From positions 310,001 to 374,000 of the forward strand of contig JACKID010000002.1 in the NCBI GenBank assembly GCA_020638675.1: DNA of 64,000 nt, in the 5' to 3' direction. A program made the translations under genes and the position numbers. Each line of letters begins with the position of its first letter. Positions within the stretch are counted from its first letter, which is position 1. Source of the DNA: Planctomycetota bacterium (GTDB lineage Bacteria > Planctomycetota > UBA8742 > UBA2392). The notes below the pieces were generated by a model. It saw only the letters and a list, made by a program, of their open reading frames with translations. It searched no databases and was not told the DNA's origin. Below, one piece after another: positions 17,801 to 26,279 of this stretch.

Positions 17801-18176
17801 GATGCGTAACGCGCTCGACAATTCCTCCGTCCGCTGGGATGACGTACAGGTCGGTATTGCCGTCATAGTTGCCACTGAACGCGATGCGCTCGCCATCCGG
17901 CGAGAACTTCGGCTTGTACTCTTCCCCGGCCGCCGTGCTGAGCCGACGCGCGTCGCCGCCTTCCTTGGGCACCACCCAGATGTCGCCGGCGTAGACGAAG
18001 GCAATCCGGGTAGCCGACACATCGGGGAACCTGAGCATGCGCGCGTTGGTCACGCTCGTCGCGTCGCGTGCAGGCGCGGGCACGTTCTGGGCGGACTCCT
18101 GCTCGCGCAGGCCCATAGCGGCAAACAGCACCAGGATCATCAAAGCCGACAGCATCACGCGGGTGAAGTCTCGCAT
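14826..18176 (-). CDS. Tricorn-like protease (beta-propeller plus S41 peptidase)
   Basis: The ATG at 18176 is chosen because CGGAG precedes it and the next residues form a signal-type hydrophobic segment. The 1116-residue product has two sets of WD40/PD40-type propeller repeats (RIAFVYAGDIWVVPKEGGDA, PDGKSIACFSDGSGEYELTI), a helical/PDZ region, and a C-terminal S41 peptidase domain. Tricorn active-site landmarks are present: SSHTYRWG holds the His, and RAGSGGDAF holds the nucleophilic Ser-Gly-Gly-Asp. It probably degrades oligopeptides in the periplasm. It faces the tRNA terminator and is likely monocistronic. Confidence 0.92.
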   Translation of the reverse strand: MRDFTRVMLSALMILVLFAAMGLREQESAQNVPAPARDATSVTNARMLRFPDVSATRIAFVYAGDIWVVPKEGGDARRLSTAAGEEYKPKFSPDGERIAFSGNYDGNTDLYVIPADGGIVERVTHHPASDLMIDWSPDGKSLLYSTGATSPTGRYSELYTVSAEGGLPNKLPVPWGDNGSLSPDGKRIAYTPWSRDFRTWKRYRGGMASRMWMFDLESLNATEISNGPSNFSNPMWYGDKVYYLGDECEACRSNIFEYDVKTGKSRQITQFNDFDVRFPSLGNGEIVFEHGGGLKLLDLKSGNVREVPVKVVTDGATLRPKVVNVGGEADNGTISPSGERAAFEARGEIFTVPAEHGVTRNITLSSGVAERYPAWSPDGKSIACFSDGSGEYELTIRPAEGGDEKKLTSVGAGYKYLPQWSPDSRKIVFVDKAMKMYWHDLDSGQTMQFDKGLWMYHGDLEGFRVSWSSDSRWFTYARGQENQNSAIYIYDTKAKAGHQVTAGYYNDSQPAFDPAGDYLYFASGRSFNPIYSDIDETWIYTNTMQLFAVPLRLDVKSPLATRNDDEAPSEDEKKPDDAKKGEKPQVKPVEIDLEDFERRAVELPIAPGRYAQLQPVEGKLIYLRGPRNGSADRTSQIVSYSLEDREEKTIEENASSFQVSANGRKMLVNSRGSWTIRSIGGGGSFGGSRGRAMPEDDSAKKEKLGLSLADMQVTVDPAAEWRQIFDDAWRIERDYFYDPGMHGVDWHAVHEQYGALLGECVTRWDVDYLLGEMIGEINSSHTYRWGGDSESAKSLSVGLLGCDYTLENGRYRIARIYDGAAWDSEVRSPLNEPGLNISAGTYLLAVNGVEIDVHEDPWAAFQGLGGKTVELTINAEPKLEGARKVFVTTMSSESRLRYLTAIEETRARVDKLSNGQVGYVYVPNTGRNGQNELVRQLRAQFKKKAMIIDERWNGGGQLPDRFVELMNRPILNYWGVRDGHDWQTPMFAHHGPKAMLINGRAGSGGDAFPYYFKTEGCGKLIGTRTWGGLIGYTGVPRLVDGGTVIAPTFGIYNTKGEWIIEGYGVDPDIEVIAHPTKVARGGDPEIERAIEELQAELKDNPPVAPPKPKYPNRSGK

Positions 18177-18404
18177 CTCAAGCTCCGTGCAGCGCACCAT
18201 GGATGTGACAGGGTTGAAAACACTGGCATTGCAGCCCGCCACGTGTCGAGCAGAAAACTGACCGATTCATCATGTGGCCTGCCCCGCAATGCCGTCGCAA
18301 GCGCCGCCTTGCCAAGGAATTATGCCTGTGTGTGAAATCCTGCACGAAGTCGGGAACCGGGATGTAGCGTTGGCGTTTCAAGCAGGCTGAAACTGAGGTG
18401 CGAA

Positions 18405-19148
18405 ATGAGGATTGCCATATTTGCGTTTGCCGCGGTGCTCGCGGCCGGCGTGGCCGCGGGAAGCTGGTTTCTGGCGGCGAGGGCCGAGGAACCGGTCACA
18501 CCCACGCCCAAGCATGCCGCGCTGATCGTCGACAATACTGTCGGGCCTGAAAAGCCCCGCTGCTCCAGTTGCGGCGACGCGCGCCACCCTACTCCCCCAC
18601 TGTTGAAGACCGAATTCGATCAGCTGATAGCGCAGTACGCGACGGATCCGATTGACGACTCGGCGTCTCTGGACACGCTCTGCTACTACGGCGTCCAGAC
18701 CCGCGACATGCTCAAGGAATTCGGCGCCGGTGCACTCGACGAAGACCACGCGGCTTTCCTGCGGCGCGAGCTGTCGCGCACGTACGTCTACCTTTCCGTT
18801 CGCATCACAGACGACGACGGCGTGGTTCGCGTCAGCTTCGACCACCGCAAGGTCAACATTGACGAGCGCAATCACCACGCTGTGGACGCCGTAAACAACG
18901 TCATCCCGCCCGAGATCAGCGGCACGATGAAACGCGTCGGGCTGTACCACATCTGGTCGCGCTTCTGAGTGGACGGCAGCCACTTTGTGGCAGGACCGTG
19001 GTTCGCGGTCATGAAAAGCGGTGACGACTGGAAGTTCCTCGAAACCATCTGGCTCACGGACGGCGAGAAGAGCATTCACGCCCGTGTTGAATACAAGGTC
19101 GAGCTCGGTGAGCCCGACCCTGCTCCCGTTGTCATTGCAGACAAGTAG
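18405..19148 (+). CDS. Secreted hypothetical protein with an in-frame TGA at codon 188
   Basis: Reading starts at an ATG with GAGGTG 6 nt upstream and gives a signal peptide, a CSSC motif near residue 53 and a soluble domain. A TGA occurs at 18966-18968, but the same frame stays open for 59 more codons to TAG at 19146, and the extension (VDGSHFVAGPWFAVMKSGDD...) looks like genuine protein continuing the domain. A hairpin GACCG-TGGTTCG-CGGTC starts about 25 nt after the TGA, within the range of bacterial SECIS elements. Alternatives are a nonsense mutation of a TGG or CGA codon, or a sequencing error. No nearby Cys partner argues against selenocysteine. Function unknown. Confidence 0.6.
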
Positions 19149-19174
19149 CGCACGCAGAAACACAGGAAATCGCC

Positions 19175-21826
19175 ATGAGAAACAAGCTCACGAACACACT
19201 TCTGATCGCCATCGCCGCCAGCCTTATCGCAAGCGCAGCATCGGCCGACCCGTGCGGCATGGTGCCGCCGATCTGGACCGGGCCCGGCCCTGCAATCGAG
19301 CGCGTCGGGCTGCAGAAGACGTACGTCTTCTACAAAGACGGCGTCGAGACCTTCGCCGTGCGCCCCGGCTTCCAGGGCAAGGTCGACAACTTCGGCATGC
19401 TGATTCCGGTGCCGAGCGTGCCCGCCATCAAGAAGATTGGCGACGATACTTTCGCGCACATCGCGGCCGCGATCGACCCGCCCGAAATCGAAGTATATGT
19501 CGGCGACTACGGCTGGGGCGGCATGCCGATGGAAGATGCGGCCCGGCCGACCGCGGCCACGCGCGACGAGGCGGGCCTTCGCTATCGTAACGAAGACGTC
19601 GTGAACGTCGTCAAAGAAGAGGCGATGGGCATGTACCAGGTGGTCGTGCTCGACGCCGGCAGCGCGCGGGCTCTCAAGCTCTGGATGGAAGAGCACAAGT
19701 ACACGTACCCGCAGGGCATGGACGAAGTCTGTCAGGACTACGTCAACGCCGGCTGGATGTTCGTAGCGGTCAAGGCAAAGGTCGGCCAGAAGGAAGGCGT
19801 CAACCCGAAGCCGGGCATGCACGAGGACGACGTCAACCCGGACCGTCCGCAGGGCAGCGTGTTCGACGGCCACGTGCAGGGTATGGCATTCCGGTTCAAG
19901 AGCGACAAGCTGGTCGTCCCGATGCGCCTCAGCAGCTACAACGCGGGCGAGCTGCACAACGTTCTCTACATCCTCAGCGATGACCCGTCGGCCGTGGAGG
20001 ACATCCCGCTCGAACTGGTGAAGCGGCAGGTGTCCGGCGAGCAATTGTACCTCAACCTGACCCAGCCCCTTCCGCTGCGCATCTACGGTGGCGGCTACGA
20101 CGATATCCCGGAATGGCAGCGCGCCGGGCTTGCCACGCAGCGCGACCCGAAGCACAGCAACGGCCTGGCGCGTGAGCTGTTTGCGGCGGACCTGCTGGCA
20201 GCGCGCACAGGCGAGCTGACGCTGATGTTCGAAGAGAAAGAGAAAGAGCTGCTGAACATATCCGAGCGCTTGGGGCTCCGCGGCGAAGAGATCGACCGCC
20301 TGCACCGCGCCGCCCTGGAGACTGAGCGGGAGCACGAGCTGAACGCAGTGCTGATGGATCTGCTCGATATGACCCTCACCGTCGTCGATGGTGATTTCCA
20401 ACGCGACGTGCTGCGCCGCGACAACCTGCACTTTGTCAGCTACCAGATGCCGGCGAAGATCAACAATCCTGAGACCTACCACGCGCCGACATTCACGGCG
20501 CGCCCGGTGAACAACGATGACTGGCGCGGCAAGGCTCTGATCTGGGTCGACCAGGACCGTCACGAAGCCGCTCTCGAAGTCGCCCGCATGCTCAAGGACA
20601 AGAGCCTGCCGGAGCGCAAGGAAGCGATGGCCGCGGCCGAAGCGCAGGGCACCGACATCTTCAACCCGCTTGGTCGGCCGACGATGCCTGCCTCGGAAGG
20701 CAGTTCACTGCCCTGGGTGATTGCCGCGATCTCCGCGCTGCTGGCGCTGGGCATCGGCGTCGGGGTCGGCGTCAAGCTCCGCAAGGGCGCAGGAGCGGGC
20801 GCCATACTGCTGACTCTCGGCTTCGCGTTTGCGGCCGGCACGACGAGCATCAAGGCAAAGGACGTGGCTGCGCCGCCCGACGTGGACCCGGAAACCCAGG
20901 CACTGCTTGCCCAGTTGCATGATGCAGGCAAAGCCTCTGCCGCCGTCGACAAGCTCGTGGCGCAGGGGGAGAAGTCTGTGCCCGGGCTGATTGTGATGGC
21001 CTTCACCAGTGAACAGCCGGCGCCTCAAGGCTGGGCAATCGCCGCGCTCGCTGAGATTGGCGGCGAAGGCGTGGACCGAAAGTTGAGCGTACTTCACGAA
21101 GACACGACCAAGAGCGAGCTCGTGCGTACCTGGGCCGCCGCGGCGCGAGTCCAACTGACCAGCGACACGAAGCAGCTGGTCGAGCTGGCCCGCATGGCAT
21201 CGAGCATGCCTGCGCTCGGGCGTCCGATCGCCAAGAAGCTGGTCGAAGGTGGCGGCGACAACAGCGCCGAGGCGCTGATCGGGCTGTCACTGACGGTGCC
21301 CAGCCTCACCACGGCCCTGCAGCCCGCGATCATGGAACTCTCGGCCGAGGACCTTGCCCGGGCCATGACCACCGCACACGAACAGAACGTGCGCTACTAC
21401 GCCGCCAGCTACCTCGGCGGCAAGTTCCAGGCCGGCGACAAAACCGTGCCTCAGGCCGTGATCGACGTGTACGCCTGGAACAAGGACGCAAAGAAGGCTC
21501 CCTGGGACGGCGGTGCGCTTTACGTGCCCGGCATCAACTGGAGCAAGGAGGACGGCTCCGCCCTGGTGCGCAACCTGCTTGAGTGGGGCGTCTGGTGCGA
21601 ACGCAAGGAGAAGACAAACGAGTTCGGGCAGATCCACAACAACCTGTGCTCGCTGGGGCTGGCGCAGGCGGTCGGCTACCAGATCAACTGGAACAACCGC
21701 GACATCACAGGCTGGCTCGTCACCTGCGGGCGTGCGCTCGGCAAGGGCGTCATCGAAGAGCTGCTCAAGAGTCAGGGCGTCGAGGAGGAAAAGCGCTACA
21801 AAGATGTGCTGGATCAATTGAAGTAG
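19175..21826 (+). CDS. DUF2330 domain protein with membrane segment and HEAT-like C-terminus
   Basis: The 883-residue protein has a signal peptide (residues 1-24) directly followed by the DUF2330 hallmark DPCGMVPP and QKTYVFYKDGVETFAVRPGF...DNFGMLIPVPS. A transmembrane helix (about 510-535, LPWVIAAISALLALGIGVGV) is followed by a second hydrophobic stretch and an alanine-rich helical region of HEAT-like repeats with tryptophan-rich end. DUF2330 proteins are envelope proteins of unknown function, frequent in myxobacteria and planctomycetes. AGGAA lies 8 nt before the ATG. It begins 26 bp after the TAG of the preceding gene and may be co-transcribed with it. Confidence 0.85.
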   Translation: MRNKLTNTLLIAIAASLIASAASADPCGMVPPIWTGPGPAIERVGLQKTYVFYKDGVETFAVRPGFQGKVDNFGMLIPVPSVPAIKKIGDDTFAHIAAAIDPPEIEVYVGDYGWGGMPMEDAARPTAATRDEAGLRYRNEDVVNVVKEEAMGMYQVVVLDAGSARALKLWMEEHKYTYPQGMDEVCQDYVNAGWMFVAVKAKVGQKEGVNPKPGMHEDDVNPDRPQGSVFDGHVQGMAFRFKSDKLVVPMRLSSYNAGELHNVLYILSDDPSAVEDIPLELVKRQVSGEQLYLNLTQPLPLRIYGGGYDDIPEWQRAGLATQRDPKHSNGLARELFAADLLAARTGELTLMFEEKEKELLNISERLGLRGEEIDRLHRAALETEREHELNAVLMDLLDMTLTVVDGDFQRDVLRRDNLHFVSYQMPAKINNPETYHAPTFTARPVNNDDWRGKALIWVDQDRHEAALEVARMLKDKSLPERKEAMAAAEAQGTDIFNPLGRPTMPASEGSSLPWVIAAISALLALGIGVGVGVKLRKGAGAGAILLTLGFAFAAGTTSIKAKDVAAPPDVDPETQALLAQLHDAGKASAAVDKLVAQGEKSVPGLIVMAFTSEQPAPQGWAIAALAEIGGEGVDRKLSVLHEDTTKSELVRTWAAAARVQLTSDTKQLVELARMASSMPALGRPIAKKLVEGGGDNSAEALIGLSLTVPSLTTALQPAIMELSAEDLARAMTTAHEQNVRYYAASYLGGKFQAGDKTVPQAVIDVYAWNKDAKKAPWDGGALYVPGINWSKEDGSALVRNLLEWGVWCERKEKTNEFGQIHNNLCSLGLAQAVGYQINWNNRDITGWLVTCGRALGKGVIEELLKSQGVEEEKRYKDVLDQLK

Positions 21827-21842
21827 ACAGCCGGAAACAAAC

Positions 21843-21864
21843 CGGGCCCCTCTGGAGGGGCCCG
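21843..21864. terminator. Terminator hairpin between convergent genes
   Basis: CGGGCCCCT and AGGGGCCCG form a 9-bp stem with a CTGG loop. It lies in the 41-bp gap between the DUF2330 gene and the convergent glycosyltransferase gene and can serve both directions; the T-runs are weak. Confidence 0.65.
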
Positions 21865-21867
21865 TTG

Positions 21868-22983
21868 CTATTTGCCCTCTACCACTGTGCGGATGATGTC
21901 CGCGCCCGCACGCGGGCGTCCATTATCGCGTGCGGCCCTCTGCATGCGCGAGCGCATGGCTTCGTCGGACAGGAACTTGCCGACCTTGTAGCGCAACGCG
22001 CCGGGGCTGCGGGCGATCAGCGCGGCGCCCTGCTCGGTCAGGTATTCGGCGTTGCGTTCTTCCTGGCCGGGGATCGGGTTGGGAATCAGCATCGGCAGGC
22101 CCATCGCGAGGCATTCGGAAGTGGTCAGCCCGCCGGCTTTTGTGACGCAAAGGTCGCTCAGCGCCATCAGCTCGTGCACATAGTTCACGTAGCCGAGCGC
22201 CGCTACGCGCGAGCCTTGCGGCACCGGCACATCCACGACGCGCTTCTGCATGCGCTCGTTGCGCCCGCACACCGCGATCACCTGCACCGGCGAGTGCTGC
22301 AGGATGTTCTCCACCAGCGTCGGCATGCCTGCTGCGCCCCAGCCGCCGCTCATGGCGAGGACCGTGGGCAGCGACGGGTCCAGCCCGTGTTTGACCGCGC
22401 ACTCTTCGCGCGAGTAGCTCCTGGCGAACTTTCCGAGGATCGGGATGCCCGCGACGTGGATCTTCGCCCGGTCCACGCCGTGCGAAACCAGCTCCTCGAC
22501 GCCCTCGCCGCTTGAGCAGAAATAGCTGTCCGCGTTCGGCTGCGCCCAGAAGGCGTGCGCCATGAAGTCCGTGACCGCGAGGTGCAGCTTGAAGGTGTAC
22601 CAGTCCTTCTCGACGTAAGGTCGCAGCACCTGCGCGGGCAGGAAGTGTGAACAGATCAGGTGGTCCGGCTCATACTCGCGCAGCATGGCGCGGAACTTGC
22701 GGAACTCGATGTGGTCATATGCGCGAATGATGCGCGCCTGGCGCTTTTTGGCGCGCTTGCGGTCACTGGTGTTGTACAGGTAGCCCCACAACTCGGGCGC
22801 GCTGTCGGCAAGCCGCAGGTAGCTGGCGGCGTAGGCTTTGCGGTAGATGACGTCCGTGTAGTCGAGGATGTCGATGTTCCGGACCTCGGCATCCGGGTAC
22901 AGCTCGCGCGCCCATTCCTCAAGCGCGTTTGCCGCCACCACGTGGCCGTGACCGGCGGATGCGGAAATCATCAACAGTCGCAT
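21868..22983 (-). CDS. MGDG-synthase-type glycosyltransferase
   Basis: The 371-residue protein follows the GT28 / monogalactosyldiacylglycerol synthase layout: an N-terminal acceptor domain starting LMISASAGHGHVVAANAL (the conserved SxGxGH motif), then a sugar-nucleotide domain with MSGGWGAAG, CGRN and TKAGGLTTSECLAMGLPML. Such enzymes move glucose or galactose from UDP-sugar to diacylglycerol at the inner membrane face, making glycolipids. The family also includes processive glucosyltransferases, so the exact sugar is not decided. The gene is monocistronic, convergent with the DUF2330 gene. Confidence 0.88.
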   Translation of the reverse strand: MRLLMISASAGHGHVVAANALEEWARELYPDAEVRNIDILDYTDVIYRKAYAASYLRLADSAPELWGYLYNTSDRKRAKKRQARIIRAYDHIEFRKFRAMLREYEPDHLICSHFLPAQVLRPYVEKDWYTFKLHLAVTDFMAHAFWAQPNADSYFCSSGEGVEELVSHGVDRAKIHVAGIPILGKFARSYSREECAVKHGLDPSLPTVLAMSGGWGAAGMPTLVENILQHSPVQVIAVCGRNERMQKRVVDVPVPQGSRVAALGYVNYVHELMALSDLCVTKAGGLTTSECLAMGLPMLIPNPIPGQEERNAEYLTEQGAALIARSPGALRYKVGKFLSDEAMRSRMQRAARDNGRPRAGADIIRTVVEGK

Positions 22984-23046
22984 GCAGAGACGCTAGATCA
23001 GCCCGATTCACACGGGAAGGGCAAAGTCAGGTCAAGTAGATGTGAA

Positions 23047-23120
23047 GGCGGTGCCTGTCACCCGGCCGCCCCATGCGGCCGGCTCGACACGGGCCTGTCC
23101 GAGATTCGACAGACACCGCC
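23047..23120. other. Structured intergenic region after the sulfur operon
   Basis: The arms at 23047-23059 (GGCGGTGCCTGTC) and 23108-23120 (GACAGACACCGCC) pair over 12 of 13 positions, and an inner GGCCGC/GCGGCC hairpin sits at 23064-23080. It fills the gap between cobA and the glycosyltransferase gene. It may end the sulfur-operon transcript, though there is no T-run. Confidence 0.4.
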
Positions 23121-23123
23121 CTC

Positions 23124-24011
23124 TTATTTGTGCGCCTCTTTGTGGACGGCGACCTCGCGCGCGAACGGGTGCGTCGGCTCACGCTTCACGGCGCGGGCAG
23201 GCCGCGCGCCCAGCGCCCTCAGCTCGTCCGCGGCGATGCTGTCCAGCGACCCCGCGTTGAACACCGCGACGCTTCCGTCCAGAGGACGGGCGCTGAACGC
23301 ATGCTCGCGCGCCGCACCGATCACGATGATTGCCGGCGTCCAGTCGGCCGGGTTGGCAAGCAGAGCTGCCAACTCGCCCAGCGAGGTCTCGGCAATCGCC
23401 TCGCGCGGGGTGCCGCCGCGCGCGACAACGACCACCGGCTCGTCGCTTGCCCTGCCGGCATGGATGAACTCGTCGGCAATGTCCGCCGCCCGGTTTACAC
23501 CCATGTACACAACCACCGGCCCCGGATACTCCGCCCACTGACGGAACTCGGTCTTGTCCGTCGCACCCGCGCCGCTGAAAACGGCAAAGCCGCGATTGCG
23601 CCCTCGCGTCGTGAGCGCCACACCGGCTGCGCCGAGCACGCCGTTCAACGATGTCACACCCGGGATCACGCGGAACGGCACACCAGCGCGGTGCAGCGCT
23701 TCGATCTCTTCTGTGCCGCGCCCGAAGATGAACGGGTCGCCGCCCTTCAGGCGAACGACATTTCGCCCTAACGAGCCTTCGCGGATCAGAATGCTGCTGA
23801 TCGTCTCCTGCGCGGTCTGTTTGCCGAAGGGCAGCTTGCCGACATCGATCATCTCGGCGCCTGCTGCGAACTCCAGAATCTCGGGGCAGACCAGGTTGTC
23901 GTACACCACCACATCGGCGCGGCTGAGTGCACGCGCAGCGCCAAGGGTCAGCAGGTCCGGGTCGCCGGGGCCCGCGCCCACCAGCGTCACGATTCCGGTT
24001 TTGTCGCTCAT
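23124..24011 (-). CDS. cobA: Uroporphyrinogen-III C-methyltransferase (SUMT)
   Basis: The start at 24011 forms an ATGA overlap with the stop of the sulfite reductase fusion. The 295-residue protein has the SUMT landmarks VTLVGAGPGDPDLLTLGAARAL, RLKGGDPFIFGRGTEE and a VIPGVTS motif. It methylates uroporphyrinogen III with SAM to precorrin-2, the precursor of siroheme needed by the adjacent sulfite reductase. A C-terminal tail of about 45 residues (ending AHK) goes beyond the usual length; it is not clearly a uroporphyrinogen synthase domain. Last gene of the sulfur operon. Confidence 0.93.
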   Translation of the reverse strand: MSDKTGIVTLVGAGPGDPDLLTLGAARALSRADVVVYDNLVCPEILEFAAGAEMIDVGKLPFGKQTAQETISSILIREGSLGRNVVRLKGGDPFIFGRGTEEIEALHRAGVPFRVIPGVTSLNGVLGAAGVALTTRGRNRGFAVFSGAGATDKTEFRQWAEYPGPVVVYMGVNRAADIADEFIHAGRASDEPVVVVARGGTPREAIAETSLGELAALLANPADWTPAIIVIGAAREHAFSARPLDGSVAVFNAGSLDSIAADELRALGARPARAVKREPTHPFAREVAVHKEAHK

Positions 24012-26266
24012 GACCGCGTCTCCTGCTTTCGGTGCAGCCCGCACTCCGTCTTGGCCAAACCGGGCCAGCGGCCGTCCCGTTCCCCTTCCCCGGCTCTCAC
24101 CGCTCGCGTGCACGGCTCGCAGCCGACGCTGCGATAGCCGCGATGCTGTAATGGATGTTGCGGAATGCCGTAGCTGCGCAACTCGGCGTCAATCCAGTCG
24201 CGAGTGACGAACGCCAGCGGCTGGACCTTGATGACTCCGTCAAACTCGCGCTCGAGCACTCCGGCCTGTTCGCGCTCGCCGCCCTGGTCGCGTCGCACGC
24301 CGGAGACCCAGGCACGTTTGCCCTTGCGCAACTCGGCCAGCACCCGCACCTTTCGGATCTGGCAGCACAGGTTGGGATCGCGCTCCCACAGGCGTTCTCC
24401 GTAGATCTCGCTGAACTCACGCTCCGCGAGACCGCTTCCGACAGCGATCAGGTTCAATCCGAACTCGTCGCGCAACTGGCGATAGTACGCCAGCGTTTCG
24501 TCAAACAACTTGCCGGTCTCGATCAGGAACGATGCGTGTGCCGGTGCCAGTTCCTTCAGGTACTGGGCCAGCAGAACGCCGCCGGCACCCAGCGCGCTGG
24601 TGACGAGCAGCGACTCGCCATATGTATCCAGCGCCCACTGAAGAATCGCGCGCGGGGATTGTAGTTCCAGCGTGCGCGACACAGACTCGACGGCCTCGAG
24701 CGTGGTCGGAGTTTCCACCGACACGTCCGCGACCCACTCCCCCTGTTTCAGTTCCACCTCGGCCTTCAGCAGTCTCGCGAACACCTGCAAGCCGATTCGA
24801 TCGATCAGGGCATCAAATGGCTCGTCGTTGTGTGCTGTGCGCGCGTACACGCGCACGGCGGCCGTCGCGGCTGACACAACGTCGTCCTGATCCAGCAGCG
24901 TTGCGTACTGCTGTGCGAGCAGCGTTCGCCCGTACAGGCGCCCGCCAATCAGCAAGTCGTAGCCCTTCACGACCTGGCCGCGCGCCTTGCCCGCGTTGCC
25001 GCGGAAGCCGATGTCGTAAAGCTGCGGCTGCGAGCAACTGTTGGGGCAGCCGCTGACGCTGATTCGCAGGCGCTTCGCAAACTCCGGCGCGTCGACGGAT
25101 TCCAGCGCATCGGACAGCGTCTGCGCAAACTCATGCGTCTCCACAAAGCCCTTGCGGCAACTGGTAGCACCCGGGCAGGCGACGATGTCACGCGCACCAA
25201 ACCAGCCGGAGGGCGGATATCCCAGCGCCTCAAGTTTCGCCACCAGCGCAGGCACCTTCTCGGGCGCGACATCGGGGATGGACAGGTTCTGCCGCACCGA
25301 GAGAACCACCTGCGCCGCCCCGGCGCGCTCGGCCGCGTTGGCGATGCCTTTGGCCTGCAGCCCCGTAAGATCACCGGCCACAACCGGCACGCGCACGCGG
25401 AACAGCCCGTTTTCCTGAGCGTGGATGCCGTCGGTGGTGAACCGGCCGGGCGGAGAGTTCAGCCCCAGCCGTGGTGCGGTGTCCACTTCGGCCGGCGGCA
25501 CCCACTTTTCCAGGATCAGGTTGCGGACGTTTGCGAGCCCCAGGTCATCCAGCACAAACTTCAAGCGCGCGCGCGCACGGTTCTTGCGATTTGAATTCTC
25601 GTTGTGGACCAGCACTGTTGCGGCCACCAGCCCGGATACCGCCTTCTCCGGGACGTGTTTGAACAGGAGATCGCCGAGGCGGGGCTCGCGCCCGAGCCCG
25701 CCGCCGATCCAGACGGTGAATCGCAAGGGGCCGTTCGAGTCTTCCTCAATGAACCCGAGATCGTTGATGCGATGCAGCGGTTCGCGGTCGTCGGCCGCAT
25801 AGAACGCGATCTTGAACTTGCGCGGCAGCGTCTCGAACTCCGGCTTGCCCGCGAACATGCGGGTGAGGTCGTCCACGACGCGCTGCACGCGCGTGACGCT
25901 GGCGCTCGCGCTCTCGCTGCCAGTCACGATGTTTCGCACGCTATCGCCGCAAGCACCACGGGTACTGAGCCCGGTCGTCTCGATGGCTTCGACGAACTGA
26001 ATGAGTCGCGCCTCGGGAACGCCGTGGAATTCCACGTTGGCGCGGGTATCCACGTGCCACTCGCCGCCGGCGTATTCGTAGCCGAGATCTGCCAGTGCAT
26101 AGGCCTGCGCGATGGTCAGCACGCCGCCCGGCACGCGCACGCGAACCATATATGTGCCGGGGTTGCGCTCCGGGTATACGCCGTCAATTGTCACCTCGCC
26201 GCTGCTTCGCAGTACGCGGTGCTTGGACAGATCGGTCTTCGCTATGTGCCTGACTTCAGGTTCCAT
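24008..26266 (-). CDS. Sulfite/nitrite reductase fused to APS reductase
   Basis: The 752-residue protein (ATG at 26266, 13 nt after the YeiH stop) joins two pathway enzymes. Residues about 1-515 are a ferredoxin-type sulfite/nitrite reductase with the siroheme/[4Fe-4S] ligands C364, C370, C407 and C411 (CPGATSC, SGCPNSC). Residues about 530-752 are a CysH-type domain with the paired Cys of the [4Fe-4S] APS-reductase class (C634-C635, and C716/C719 in GCEPC) and the catalytic C742 in TECGLH. The fusion would reduce APS to sulfite and sulfite to sulfide in one chain. The Cys pairs indicate APS rather than PAPS as substrate. Nitrite reductase is unlikely given the partner. Confidence 0.92.
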   Translation of the reverse strand: MEPEVRHIAKTDLSKHRVLRSSGEVTIDGVYPERNPGTYMVRVRVPGGVLTIAQAYALADLGYEYAGGEWHVDTRANVEFHGVPEARLIQFVEAIETTGLSTRGACGDSVRNIVTGSESASASVTRVQRVVDDLTRMFAGKPEFETLPRKFKIAFYAADDREPLHRINDLGFIEEDSNGPLRFTVWIGGGLGREPRLGDLLFKHVPEKAVSGLVAATVLVHNENSNRKNRARARLKFVLDDLGLANVRNLILEKWVPPAEVDTAPRLGLNSPPGRFTTDGIHAQENGLFRVRVPVVAGDLTGLQAKGIANAAERAGAAQVVLSVRQNLSIPDVAPEKVPALVAKLEALGYPPSGWFGARDIVACPGATSCRKGFVETHEFAQTLSDALESVDAPEFAKRLRISVSGCPNSCSQPQLYDIGFRGNAGKARGQVVKGYDLLIGGRLYGRTLLAQQYATLLDQDDVVSAATAAVRVYARTAHNDEPFDALIDRIGLQVFARLLKAEVELKQGEWVADVSVETPTTLEAVESVSRTLELQSPRAILQWALDTYGESLLVTSALGAGGVLLAQYLKELAPAHASFLIETGKLFDETLAYYRQLRDEFGLNLIAVGSGLAEREFSEIYGERLWERDPNLCCQIRKVRVLAELRKGKRAWVSGVRRDQGGEREQAGVLEREFDGVIKVQPLAFVTRDWIDAELRSYGIPQHPLQHRGYRSVGCEPCTRAVRAGEGERDGRWPGLAKTECGLHRKQETRS

Positions 26267-26279
26267 CGTCTTCTCGTTT

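Noticed and set aside
18405..19148. TGA reassigned to Trp in this organism
   Set aside because: Many well-supported genes here end in TGA (for example trpA, the sulfite reductase fusion, sufC and the DUF4145 gene, each overlapping the next start), so TGA is a normal stop except in a Sec context.
19076..20563. Minus-strand open frame of 495 codons inside the DUF2330 gene
   Set aside because: Antisense to a DUF2330 protein with signal peptide and family motif; biased composition.
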